Positions 9,790-18,659 of a stretch of 64,000 nucleotides of DNA are shown here, in pieces. The notes beneath the pieces are model-generated. The model was not told the origin of the DNA, made no database searches, and saw only the letters and a list, made by a program, of their open reading frames with translations. Both the position numbers and the translations under genes were made by a program. Origin of the DNA: Nonomuraea sp. NEAU-A123 (lineage in GTDB: Bacteria; Actinomycetota; Actinomycetes; Streptosporangiales; Streptosporangiaceae); contig NZ_JAHFZZ010000027.1 of assembly GCF_018603905.1 (NCBI RefSeq), positions 62,001 through 126,000 of the forward strand, given 5' to 3'. Numbering within the stretch: the stretch's first letter is position 1; each line of letters opens with the position of its first letter.

Positions 9790-11896
9790 TCCTGTCCTGC
9801 CCTCATCGGGCGTGCTGTCCCCCCTCGGCCTGGACGCGGTACGCCTGGCGCCCGGCTTCTGGGGCGACCGCATCGCCCTCAACCGGGACGTCACCATCGC
9901 CCACTGCCAGGAATGGGAGGAACGCGAAGGCTGGATCGGCAACTTCCGCGGCCGTCTCCCCCGCAAGGGCAGGGAGTTCAGCGACTCGGAGACCTACAAG
10001 CTGCTGGAGGCGATGGCGTGGGCCGACCACCCCGCGCTGCCCGAGCTGGCCGAGACCGTGGCCAGAGCCCAGGAGGGCGACGGCTACCTCAACACCCGCT
10101 GGACCGGCAACCGCTACACCGACTTCGAGTGGGGCCACGAGCTGTACTGCTACGGCCACCTCATCCAGGCCGGGGTCGCCAGGCTCCGCATGCACGGCGA
10201 GGACCGGCTGACCGAGGTGGTCACGCGGGCGGCGGACCACATCTGCCGCCGCTTCATGGACACCTCGGAGACCTGCGGCCATCCCGTGGTGGAGATGGCG
10301 CTGGTCGAGCTGTACCGGGCCACCTGCACCGACCGCTACCTGGAGATGGCCCGCCGCTTCGTCGAACGCCGCGGCCTGCCCGCGCTGGGCGAGATCCCGT
10401 TCGGCCGCGCATACTTCCAGGACGACGTCCCGGTACGGCGGGCGCAGTCGTTGCGCGGGCATGCCGTACGGGCGCTCTACCTGGCCGGCGGCGTCGTGGA
10501 CGTGGCCGTGGAGACCGGCGACGTGGAGCTGCTCAAGGCCGTCGAGGCGCAGTGGGAGCGCGCGGTCGCCAGGCGCACCCACCTGACGGGCGGCATGGGC
10601 TCGCGGCACGCCGACGAGTCCTTCGGCGACGACTACGAGCTGCCGCCGGACCGCGCCTACTCCGAGACCTGTGCGGGCATCGCGTCGATCATGCTGGCGC
10701 ACCGGCTGCTGCTGGCCACCGGCGACGCCCGGTACGCCGACCTGGCCGAGCGGACGCTGTACAACGTGCTGGCCACCGGGGTGGCGCTGGACGGAAAGTC
10801 GTTCTTCTACGCCAACCCGCTGCGCGTGCGGGTGCCGGCCGAGCCCTTGGAGGGGGTCAACCACGCCGCCGAGGGCGGGCTGCGGTCGCCGTGGTTCGAC
10901 GTGTCGTGCTGCCCGCACAACATCGCCCGCACGCTCGCCTCGCTGGCCGCCTACGTGGCGACCTCCGATGCGGGCGGGTTGCAGATCCACCACTTCACGC
11001 CCGGCGAGATCACCCACGGGTCGCTCGGGGTGCGGGTGGAGACCGGGTATCCGTGGTCGGGCGGGGTGCGCGTGCGGGTGCTGTCGGGCGGCAGCGGGCG
11101 GATCTCACTGCGGGTCCCCGCCTGGGCGAAGGGCGCGACGCTCTCGTACGGGCCGGCCGCGCCGTCCGGCGCGAGCGGACCGGGCGGGGGGCCGGTCGCG
11201 GGGCCCGGCTCGCGCCTGGGCGCCGGGCTGGGCGCCGGGCTGGGCGCGGCTACGTCCGACATTTCGCATATGTCGGGTGCTCGCGAGGTCGAGCCCGGGT
11301 ACGCGGTCGTCGAGGGTGACTGGCGGCCCGGTGACGAGATCCGTCTCGAGCTGCCCATGGCTCCCCGGTGGACCTTCCCCGACCGGCGCGTGGACGCGCT
11401 GCGCGGGAGCGTCGCGGTGGAGCGCGGGCCGCTCGTCTACTGCGCGGAGTCCGTCGCCGACGAGCCCCCACTCGCCGACGTGGCCGCCCGCGTCTCCTCC
11501 CCACCCACCGACCACCTGACCGACCATCTGGCCGACCACCCCAATGACCACCCCACCGGCCACCCGGCCGACTCTCCGGCGAGGGCGTCCGCAGCCGCCC
11601 CCACGCCGGAGGCGGCCGGTTCCGAGACGGGCGCGCCCGTTCCCGTCGCGGGCGCGCCCGTCGAGCCCGCGGATCCCGTCACGGGCACGCCCGGCGGATC
11701 CGTCGAGCCCGCGGATCCCGTCGTCGAGGTGGAGGTCGCCGTTGTGCTCGGCGCTCCGGAGGCCAATGGCTGGCCGTACGGGCCGGTGGCCGATGCGGTG
11801 GAGGGCGTGGACACCGTGCTGCGGCTGGTGCCGTACCACCGGTGGGGCAACCGCGGCCCCGCCACCATGCGCGTCTGGCTGCCCGTCGCCGAGTAA
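9782..11896 (+). CDS. GH127 beta-L-arabinofuranosidase-like enzyme with low-complexity insertions
   Basis: Cytoplasmic glycoside hydrolase of the DUF1680/GH127 family, 704 residues from the GTG at 9782 (ribosome-binding site GGGAG). Bifidobacterial HypBA1 of this family removes beta-L-arabinofuranose with a zinc-bound cysteine nucleophile. The equivalent residues are present: E295 and C297 in YSETCAG, and C376-C377 in FDVSCCPHN. No signal peptide is seen, so it would act on imported oligosaccharides. Two insertions are odd: a Gly/Ala/Pro-rich stretch (about residues 460-491) and a Thr/His/Asp/Pro-rich stretch (about 577-648) with internal direct repeats. They lie in the C-terminal beta-sandwich part and probably form flexible loops. 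Confidence 0.88.
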   Translation: MANPVLPSSGVLSPLGLDAVRLAPGFWGDRIALNRDVTIAHCQEWEEREGWIGNFRGRLPRKGREFSDSETYKLLEAMAWADHPALPELAETVARAQEGDGYLNTRWTGNRYTDFEWGHELYCYGHLIQAGVARLRMHGEDRLTEVVTRAADHICRRFMDTSETCGHPVVEMALVELYRATCTDRYLEMARRFVERRGLPALGEIPFGRAYFQDDVPVRRAQSLRGHAVRALYLAGGVVDVAVETGDVELLKAVEAQWERAVARRTHLTGGMGSRHADESFGDDYELPPDRAYSETCAGIASIMLAHRLLLATGDARYADLAERTLYNVLATGVALDGKSFFYANPLRVRVPAEPLEGVNHAAEGGLRSPWFDVSCCPHNIARTLASLAAYVATSDAGGLQIHHFTPGEITHGSLGVRVETGYPWSGGVRVRVLSGGSGRISLRVPAWAKGATLSYGPAAPSGASGPGGGPVAGPGSRLGAGLGAGLGAATSDISHMSGAREVEPGYAVVEGDWRPGDEIRLELPMAPRWTFPDRRVDALRGSVAVERGPLVYCAESVADEPPLADVAARVSSPPTDHLTDHLADHPNDHPTGHPADSPARASAAAPTPEAAGSETGAPVPVAGAPVEPADPVTGTPGGSVEPADPVVEVEVAVVLGAPEANGWPYGPVADAVEGVDTVLRLVPYHRWGNRGPATMRVWLPVAE
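11512..11722 (+). repeat. Low-complexity repeat tract inside the GH127 gene
   Basis: The tract encodes repeated Asp-His-Leu/Pro units followed by Pro/Ala/Gly/Val-rich units. A 21-base direct repeat occurs at 11660-11680 and 11702-11722, exactly 14 codons apart, so the tract probably grows and shrinks in whole codons. Confidence 0.7.
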
Positions 11897-11916
11897 CACC
11901 CCCCATGGAGGACTTT

Positions 11917-14900
11917 GTGCGCAGAACCCTGCCGGGCCTGGTCGCGTTAGCCGTCGCGGGCAGCCTGCTCGGCGCCGCGTCCCCGGCCACGGCCGTCCAG
12001 GACGACCTCGGCATGCCGGTCTTCACCGGCGAAGATCCCGTCCCGGCCGAGCCCGTCCGCTACGAGCCGCGCAAGATGATGGCGGAGATCTACAAGAAGG
12101 AGAAGGGCGGCGACTCGTACTGGATCGACCGCATGCTGGCCCGCCCCGGCGACGACCCGGCGGGGACGTGGCTGATGTCGCGTGGCCGGGCGGTGTTCAT
12201 GAAGGAGCACGACCCCTCGGTCATCGGCTTCGGCGGCAGCGTGGCGTACTGGGAGAGCATCGACAATCGCGACGCCTACACCGTCTCGCTCGGCACGGAC
12301 CTCAAGGAGGACGTGAGCAAGCGGTTGCAGATGCCCAGCCACTGGACCGGCCAGTACGCGGGCGGCGGGCTGGCCGTGACCGTCAAGAAGTTCATCACGC
12401 AGGAGAACGTGGCGGTCACCACGCTGGCGGTCACCAACACGGGCACCGCGAAGGTGGACGTACCGGTCACGGTGACGTCGCCGTACACGAAGACCGCGGA
12501 CGGCGACCGCGAGCTGACCGGCGTCGTGGCGGCGAAGAACCGGCTGACCACGATCTTCCCCCGGCTCAGCGGCGACGGCCTGAAGGTCGCGGACGGCACG
12601 CTGAAGGGGACGCTCGCCGTCGAACCGGGCAAGACCGTGCGGACCAAGGTGCAGCTGGGGTTCGTCACCGAGGAGCTGGCCGGGTCGCGGTCGGAGTACG
12701 ACGGCTACAAGGGGCGCTCGCCGGAGAAGGCGCTGCGCCGGCAGCTCCAGGACTACAACGCCTGGTGGGCGGAGAACCTGCCGTACATCGACGTGCCGGA
12801 CGAGAACATCAAGAAGTTCGTCTACTACCGCTGGTGGTTGATGAGGTTCAACTTCCTCGACGCCGACATTCCGGGGAACGACTTCCAGTTCCCGACGTCG
12901 GTGGAGGGGGCGCTCGGCTACAACAACGCGATCGTGCTGACCGTGCCGATGTTCCTGCAGGACCTGAAGTACCTGCGGGATCCGATCTACTCGTACGGCC
13001 CCTGGGTCTCAGCCGGGGAAGTATCGCGTAACTCGAAATATACGGATAATCCGGGTGACCCGGAGAACTGGTCGAACAGCTACACCCAGTACATCTCGGC
13101 TTCGGCGCTGGAGAGCTACCAGCTCCACGGCGGGCAGCCCGCGATCCTGCGCAACCTCGCCCGCTACGCGGAGAAGGACGTCTACGGGCAGCTCAACGCG
13201 TACGACTCCAACAAGAACGGGGTCATCGAGTACGACTGGGAGGCGATGACCGGCAACGACGCCGACGCGGTGTCGTTCCACTACTACGACCGGGCGAACG
13301 AGCGGCTCGAAGGCGCCTACGTCTACGCCAACGCGATGGCGGCGGCGCAGGCGTACACGCTGATCGGCGACTCGGCGAAGGCCACCGAAATGCGCGGCGT
13401 GGCGGACAAGGTGAAGAACGGCATCCTCACCCTGCTCTGGGACGACCAGAACAAGCTGTTCAAGCACCGCGACCTGCAGACCGGCAACCTGATTCCGTGG
13501 AAGGAATCCAACAACTACATCCCGTACGCGACCGGCCTGGTCCCGACGGACGACCCGAAATATCGGGAAGCACTCCGCCTATGGGCCGACCCTGCTGAAT
13601 ATCCGATTTTCCCGGCCTATACGGCTAATCAGAAGGACAAAGCGGAGGCCGCCGCGCAGGGCCAGCCGGGGTCGAACAATTTCTCGCAGATCAACTCGAC
13701 CCGGAACTTCTCGCTGTTCTCCAAGGCGCTGCGCGACTACGCCTCGCCGTACATCACCGCCGAGCAGTACAAGCAGTTGCTGTACTGGAACGCCTGGTCG
13801 CAGTTCGTCGGCGGCGACACCCGTTACCCGGACGCCAACGAGTTCTGGTCGAACTGGAACCCGAGCACCAAGTCCATCGACTACCGCTCGTGGATCCACC
13901 ACACGATCCTCGGCAGCAGCAACTGGACGGTCATCGAGGACGTCATGGGGCTGCGCCCGCGCTCCGACGGCAAGGTGGAGCTGTGGCCGGTCGACATCGG
14001 CTGGGACCACTTCACCGTCAACGGCATCAACTACCGCGGCAGCGACCTGAGCATCGTCTGGGACAAACCCGGCGACGGCGCCACGCACTACGCGGGCGTG
14101 CCCGAGGGCTACTCGATCCTCATCGACGGCAAGCGCAAGGTCACGCTGTCCGGGCTCGCGCACGCCGTCTGGGACCCGGCGACCGGCAGGGTCGAGGGTG
14201 GCACGGTGCTGCACTCCGAGGCGGCCCGGTCGATGAAGGCTCCGGCCGAGGTGAAGCTGTCGGGCGACCGGGTCGAGGACCTGTTCCAGAAGGCCGGGGT
14301 CGATCTCGGCTCCACCCGGCCGAACCTGGTCAAGTCCGCCACCGCCTCGCACGGTGACCCGGCGGGCGCGGTCGACGGGTTCACGATCAACGAGCCGTAC
14401 TGGGGCAGCAAGGGCTCCGGCAAGACGCAGGACTGGCTGGAGGTGGACCTGGGCGCGGCCCGGCCCGTCGACCTGCTGCGGCTGTACTTCTCCAACGACC
14501 GCAAGGTCGGCGGCTACAGCGAGCCCGCCCTGTACTCGGTGCAGTACCTCGACGGCGCCACCTGGAAGGACGTCCCCGGGCAGGCCAAGGAGCCGGTCTA
14601 TCCACGGGCCAACCTCAACGACGTCCGCTTCAGGTCGGTCGTCGCCCAGAAGCTGCGCGTGCTGGTCACTCACCGGCCCGGCTACTCGACGGGCTTGAAG
14701 GAGGTGCAGGCGTACGCGACCGGCTCGGCGCCGCCGTCGGCGGGCAACCGGGCTCCGTACGTGCTGGCCGTACCGGATGCCACCTTCAACCGCCCCGGGC
14801 AGGCCAAGCTGGACGCGATCGTCAAGGACGACGGGCTGCCGTCGGGGACGCTCAGCATGCAATGGAGCGTCGTCGACGGGCCCGGAGAGGCGTTCTTCAC

Positions 14901-15924
14901 CGATCCGGCGAGCCCGGCCACGGTCGCCTCGTTCACCGAGGCGGGCACGTACCACCTGCGGCTGACCGCCACCGACGGCGCCAAGTCGGCGTCCGGCACC
15001 GTCGCCGTCACGGTGAGCGCCCTCGGCACGCAGGTGAACGTGGCGCCGTACGCGACGCCGACCGCCTCCTACACCTCACCGTGGGAGAAGGTGACGGCGA
15101 TCAACGACGGCATCGACCCGCCGCGCTCCAACGACGGCGCCAACCCGCGCTGGGGCACCTGGCCGCAGCAGGGCACGCAGTGGGTGCAGCTCGACTGGCC
15201 CTCGCCGGTACGGGTGAACAAGGCGGAGGTGTACTTCTTCGACGACGACGGCGGCGTCCGCGTCCCGGCGTCGTGGAAGATCCAAGCGTGGGACGGCGAC
15301 TCGTTCGAGGACGTGACCGGCGCCGCCTCCTACCCGGCCGCGGTCGACGCCTACAACTCGGTCTCGTTCGACACGGTGACGACGACCAAGCTCCGCGTCG
15401 AGCTGGTGTCCGGGCAGGCGTCCGTCGGGCTGCTGGAGTGGAAGGCGTACGCGGTGCCGCCGGACTCGGTGCGGCCCGTGCACGTCCCCACGGTGGCGGG
15501 CACGCTGCCGCGGCTTCCCGGCACGGTCGAGACGCTGTACGCGGACGGCGGCCGGGGCCAGGCCGCGGTGACCTGGCAGCAGGTGACCGCCGACCAGGTC
15601 AAGACCGGTGGCACCAGCTTCAAGGTCGCCGGGCTCGCCGAGGGCCTGCGCTCGCCCGTCGAGGCGACGGTGTACGTCCGGACGAGTCCGGCGGTGACCA
15701 TCACCTCGATCGCCGAGGAGGCGGTACGGACCCGGGCGGGCACCGCGCCGTCGCTGCCCGCGACCGTCGTGGCCACGTACAACGACGGGTCCAAGGACAG
15801 CTCGGTCGCGGTCACGTGGGCGGCGATCGATCCCGCCTCGTACGGCTCCCCCGGGACGTTCTCGGTGACCGGGCAGGTGGCGGGCACCACGGTTCCCGCG
15901 AAGGCGACGGTGACAGTGGAGTGA
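11917..15924 (+). CDS. Secreted multidomain glycoside hydrolase-like protein with discoidin and Ig-like domains
   Basis: Secreted 1335-residue protein. GTG at 11917 is chosen because GGAGG lies 5 bases upstream. Signal peptide about 1-26 (ends SPATA). A beta-sandwich (about 30-290) precedes a helical, probably (alpha/alpha)6 catalytic region (about 300-790) rich in Trp/Tyr and acidic residues, of the MGH1/GH63-like type. Then come F5/8 type C (discoidin) domains at about 803-935 and 1040-1178, with a PKD/Ig-like domain between (943-1035), and two Big-type Ig-like domains (1184-1335). It closes the importer/GH127 operon, so it probably releases oligosaccharides outside the cell. The exact family and catalytic residues are unsure. 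Codon 11 is TTA, in the signal peptide. Confidence 0.75.
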   Translation: MRRTLPGLVALAVAGSLLGAASPATAVQDDLGMPVFTGEDPVPAEPVRYEPRKMMAEIYKKEKGGDSYWIDRMLARPGDDPAGTWLMSRGRAVFMKEHDPSVIGFGGSVAYWESIDNRDAYTVSLGTDLKEDVSKRLQMPSHWTGQYAGGGLAVTVKKFITQENVAVTTLAVTNTGTAKVDVPVTVTSPYTKTADGDRELTGVVAAKNRLTTIFPRLSGDGLKVADGTLKGTLAVEPGKTVRTKVQLGFVTEELAGSRSEYDGYKGRSPEKALRRQLQDYNAWWAENLPYIDVPDENIKKFVYYRWWLMRFNFLDADIPGNDFQFPTSVEGALGYNNAIVLTVPMFLQDLKYLRDPIYSYGPWVSAGEVSRNSKYTDNPGDPENWSNSYTQYISASALESYQLHGGQPAILRNLARYAEKDVYGQLNAYDSNKNGVIEYDWEAMTGNDADAVSFHYYDRANERLEGAYVYANAMAAAQAYTLIGDSAKATEMRGVADKVKNGILTLLWDDQNKLFKHRDLQTGNLIPWKESNNYIPYATGLVPTDDPKYREALRLWADPAEYPIFPAYTANQKDKAEAAAQGQPGSNNFSQINSTRNFSLFSKALRDYASPYITAEQYKQLLYWNAWSQFVGGDTRYPDANEFWSNWNPSTKSIDYRSWIHHTILGSSNWTVIEDVMGLRPRSDGKVELWPVDIGWDHFTVNGINYRGSDLSIVWDKPGDGATHYAGVPEGYSILIDGKRKVTLSGLAHAVWDPATGRVEGGTVLHSEAARSMKAPAEVKLSGDRVEDLFQKAGVDLGSTRPNLVKSATASHGDPAGAVDGFTINEPYWGSKGSGKTQDWLEVDLGAARPVDLLRLYFSNDRKVGGYSEPALYSVQYLDGATWKDVPGQAKEPVYPRANLNDVRFRSVVAQKLRVLVTHRPGYSTGLKEVQAYATGSAPPSAGNRAPYVLAVPDATFNRPGQAKLDAIVKDDGLPSGTLSMQWSVVDGPGEAFFTDPASPATVASFTEAGTYHLRLTATDGAKSASGTVAVTVSALGTQVNVAPYATPTASYTSPWEKVTAINDGIDPPRSNDGANPRWGTWPQQGTQWVQLDWPSPVRVNKAEVYFFDDDGGVRVPASWKIQAWDGDSFEDVTGAASYPAAVDAYNSVSFDTVTTTKLRVELVSGQASVGLLEWKAYAVPPDSVRPVHVPTVAGTLPRLPGTVETLYADGGRGQAAVTWQQVTADQVKTGGTSFKVAGLAEGLRSPVEATVYVRTSPAVTITSIAEEAVRTRAGTAPSLPATVVATYNDGSKDSSVAVTWAAIDPASYGSPGTFSVTGQVAGTTVPAKATVTVE

Positions 15925-15989
15925 TCCGGTAAATATTTCGCCAGTTTTCGGGTAGCTGATGGCCCTCGCGATCTCATGGAGGTAACTCG

Positions 15990-16178
15990 ATGGGCTGGAG
16001 CTACCGAAAGTCGGTCAAGCTGGGGCCGTTCCGGCTGAACCTGTCACGCGGCGGCGTCGGGCACAGCTGGGGCAACCGGTTGTTCCGGGTCACCCGCACG
16101 GCGGACGGCCGCCGTACGGTGTCCGTCAACCTGCCCGGCGGTTTTCACTGGCGCAAGACGACAAGCCGGCGCGATTAG
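15990..16178 (+). CDS. DUF4236 small protein
   Basis: 62-residue protein that matches the DUF4236 pattern: MGWSYRKSVKLGPFRLNLSRGGVG at the start and a conserved Gly/Arg-rich end. The family is small and its function unknown. GGAGG lies 8 bases before the ATG. Strongly basic, no signal peptide or membrane segment. It is 65 bases after the large secreted gene and ends just before a bidirectional terminator, so it may be the last gene of that transcript. Confidence 0.8.
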   Translation: MGWSYRKSVKLGPFRLNLSRGGVGHSWGNRLFRVTRTADGRRTVSVNLPGGFHWRKTTSRRD

Positions 16179-16187
16179 CGCAATATC

Positions 16188-16223
16188 CCAAAGGGCCGGA
16201 GGCGATCGCCTCCGGCCCTTTGG
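16188..16223. terminator. Bidirectional terminator
   Basis: A perfect 36-base palindrome (18-bp arms) lies between the DUF4236 stop and the stop of the opposing gene at 16231. The GC-rich stem is flanked by AAAGGG/CCCTTT, so it can terminate both converging transcripts. Confidence 0.8.
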
Positions 16224-16230
16224 CTTGGGC

Positions 16231-16476
16231 TCACTCCGAGATCGCATTGACCAGCCGCGTCCAGAACTGCGTGAGCTCCGGGCCGGTGTAACGGCGGAAA
16301 TGAATGCGCTCGTGTCCCCGGTAGACGGCCACCTCAGTCATCGGTGTGCCGTCCTCCTCGAAATTGGTGTAGAGGCTCGTCCAGTCGTCCGGACCGGCTT
16401 GCCAGTCCGCGAAGGCCAGGTGGGCCGCATGCTCTTGGAGCGCTTCAACCCAGCGTTCCTCCCCCGAGGAGTGCAT
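16231..16476 (-). CDS. Hypothetical small soluble protein
   Basis: 81-residue protein from the ATG at 16476, which has AAGGTG 6 bases upstream; an upstream in-frame TTG has no such site. Acidic and aromatic-rich (EERWVEALQEHAAHLAFADW, HFRRYTGPELTQFW), no signal peptide, membrane helix or known motif. Composition suggests a compact alpha/beta domain. It stands alone between convergent DUF4236 and the divergent amidase. I do not recognise a family. Confidence 0.6.
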   Translation of the reverse strand: MHSSGEERWVEALQEHAAHLAFADWQAGPDDWTSLYTNFEEDGTPMTEVAVYRGHERIHFRRYTGPELTQFWTRLVNAISE

Positions 16477-16624
16477 GAATTTCACCTTGCCAGGAGAGAC
16501 CCCATGAGCAGGCAAAACACGCTATTTGCTGACCTGAGCGTCTTAAGCGCTGGAAAACACAAGACTGCCTCTTTCTCGTGAATCCCCCTAGATTCCTCGG
16601 CACCGCTACCCCGAGGAGAACGTC

Positions 16625-18007
16625 GTGGCTGAACTATGGGAACTGGCCGCCGGAGAGCTGGCGCGGATGATCGGCGTCCGGGAGGTGTCGAGCCGTGAGG
16701 TGGTCCAGGCGCATCTGGCCCGGATCTCCGAGGTGAACCCGCACGTCAACGCCATCACGGTGGTGCTGGACGAGCAGGCGCTCGAAGCCGCGGACACGGC
16801 CGACCGCGCGCTGCGCGACGGCACGGCGCCGGGCCCGCTCTGCGGCGTCCCCATGACGGTCAAGGAGAACGTCGACGTGGCCGGCTCGGCGACGACACTC
16901 GGCATCGTCGCCCTCCGTGACGCCCTCGCACCGCGCGACGCCCCGCACATCGCCCAGTTGCGCGCGGCGGGCGCGATCCCGATCGGCCGGACGAACATGC
17001 CGGAGTTCGGCATGCGCTGGCACACCGACAACGCCCTGCGCGGCGCGACCCGCAACCCCTGGTCGGCCGGCCACACGCCGGGCGGCTCCAGCGGCGGCGA
17101 CGCGGCCGCGGTGGCGACCGGCCTGACCCCGCTCGGCATCGGTAACGACGGGGCGGGCTCGCTGCGCTGGCCCGCCCAGTGCTGCGGTGTCGCCGCGCTG
17201 AAGCCGTCGCTGGGCCGGGTCGCCCATGGAGGACAGGCGTCGCCGTTCGGGTTCCAGCTATTGGCCGTGCACGGTCCGATCGCACGGCGCGTGGCCGACC
17301 TGCGCCTGGCCTTCGACCACATGTGCGGCCACACGCCGGGCGACCCCTGGTACGCCCCTGTGCCCCTGCGGGGCCCCGCCCCGGGGGCGCCGACAGGCGT
17401 GGCCGCGGTCACCGGACTCGACGCCGACCCCCAGGTCACCGCCGCCGTACGGCAGGCGGCCAAGCTGCTCACCGACGCCGGATACCAGGTGACGGAGAGC
17501 CTGCCGCCGGCCCTGGACCGAGCCGCCGAGATCTACACCCAGATCATGTCCTCGTACGGCCGCGTCCACGAGGAGCAGCCGCCCGTCGAGTCGATCGCCT
17601 CCGAGGGGTTCGTCCGGTTCTGGACCGCCTTCGAGGAGCCCTGGGCGCGAGCGGCCGGCCGGGCGGCCTTCGACCCGATGATGGAACGCGCCGCCATCGC
17701 GCGGGCGTGGGACGCATGGACGGCCTCGACCCCGCTGGTCCTCGCGCCGATCTGCACGATCCCCGCGTTCCCGGTCGGCGCCGATCTCGATCCCGAGTGG
17801 GTGGCCGGGTGGCCGGCGGCTCTGCGCATGAGCGTGGTGGCCAACCTGCTGGGGCTGCCGTCGGTCGCCGTGCCCACCGGTCAGGCGGACGGGCTGCCGC
17901 AGGCCGTACAGATCATCGGGCCGCGCTTCCGCGAGGACCTGTGCCTGGACGCGGCCGCCGCCATCGAGGCCGGGACCCCGCGCCTGACGCCGATCCACCC
18001 CCGATAA
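16625..18007 (+). CDS. Amidase signature family hydrolase
   Basis: Cytoplasmic amidase of 460 residues that hydrolyses an amide bond with a Ser-cisSer-Lys triad. The catalytic residues are visible: K80 in VPMTVKENVDV, S155 in GGSSGGDAAAVATG and S179 in GNDGAGSLRWPA. Length and layout fit AtzE/6-aminohexanoate-type amidases rather than GatA, since no gatB or gatC is nearby. The GTG start has CGAGGAGAAC upstream. Gene stands alone; substrate unknown. A perfect inverted repeat lies 11 bases after its stop. Confidence 0.9.
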   Translation: MAELWELAAGELARMIGVREVSSREVVQAHLARISEVNPHVNAITVVLDEQALEAADTADRALRDGTAPGPLCGVPMTVKENVDVAGSATTLGIVALRDALAPRDAPHIAQLRAAGAIPIGRTNMPEFGMRWHTDNALRGATRNPWSAGHTPGGSSGGDAAAVATGLTPLGIGNDGAGSLRWPAQCCGVAALKPSLGRVAHGGQASPFGFQLLAVHGPIARRVADLRLAFDHMCGHTPGDPWYAPVPLRGPAPGAPTGVAAVTGLDADPQVTAAVRQAAKLLTDAGYQVTESLPPALDRAAEIYTQIMSSYGRVHEEQPPVESIASEGFVRFWTAFEEPWARAAGRAAFDPMMERAAIARAWDAWTASTPLVLAPICTIPAFPVGADLDPEWVAGWPAALRMSVVANLLGLPSVAVPTGQADGLPQAVQIIGPRFREDLCLDAAAAIEAGTPRLTPIHPR

Positions 18008-18017
18008 TCGTTGGACG

Positions 18018-18046
18018 TGTGTTCCATGCTGGACTCATGGAACACA
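18018..18046. promoter_or_regulatory. Perfect 11-bp inverted repeat
   Basis: TGTGTTCCATG (18018-18028) and CATGGAACACA (18036-18046) are exact inverted copies with a 7-base gap. It lies between the amidase and the P-loop kinase gene and covers the start of an 84-base frame (18037-18120, 27 residues, MEHTPDARVLIVNNDDKQAW onwards) that may be a gene remnant. No T-tract follows, so an operator is as likely as a terminator. Confidence 0.45.
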
Positions 18047-18133
18047 CTCCCGACGCCCGGGTGCTCATCGTGAACAACGACGACAAACAGGCCTGGTCGC
18101 AGCCCGGCCGATCGAGCTAGGGGCGACGGATCT

Positions 18134-18652
18134 ATGCGGCGCATCCTCGTGGTCGGCATCAGCGGAGCCGGCAAGTCCACCATGGCACGGGCCCTGAGCA
18201 CCCGCTTCGCGGTGCCGTACCACGAGATGGACGCCCTGCACTTCGCCGGCCCCGGCTGGGCCGTGAACGACGAGTTCGCCGCGCAGGTGGCGCGGATCGC
18301 CTCTGCACCGGCCTGGATCTTCGACTCCTACGGCTATCCCGAGGTCCGCGACCTGCTCTGGGAGCGTGCCGACACCGTGGTCTGGCTGGACTTTCCCCGG
18401 CGGGTCATCATGCCCCGGGTGCTCAGGCGTTCGCTCCGCAGGACCTTCCTGCGTGAGCGGATCTTCGGCGGTAATCGCGAGACCCTGACCGGCTGGTTCC
18501 GCCGCGATCACCCCGCCTGGTGGGCGTGGTCACAGCACGGGGTTCGGCGGGCGGACATCCAGCGGCGCGTCCACGATCCACGCTTCGCCCCTCTGCAGGT
18601 GATGCGCTTCGGCACCCCGGAGGAAGCCGCCGGCTGGCTGCGGAGTCAGTGA
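18134..18652 (+). CDS. P-loop adenylate kinase-like protein
   Basis: 172-residue P-loop NTPase with Walker A GISGAGKST (residues 8-16). It resembles the adenylate kinase/FlaR (topology modulation) group of small kinases: EMDALHFAGPGW is the conserved substrate-side segment, and VVWLDFPRR is the Walker B strand. An Arg-rich lid follows (RRSLRRTFLRER). The physiological substrate is not known. No signal peptide. It converges with the PhyH gene, with 7 bases between the stops. Confidence 0.8.
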   Translation: MRRILVVGISGAGKSTMARALSTRFAVPYHEMDALHFAGPGWAVNDEFAAQVARIASAPAWIFDSYGYPEVRDLLWERADTVVWLDFPRRVIMPRVLRRSLRRTFLRERIFGGNRETLTGWFRRDHPAWWAWSQHGVRRADIQRRVHDPRFAPLQVMRFGTPEEAAGWLRSQ

Positions 18653-18659
18653 CCCTGGC

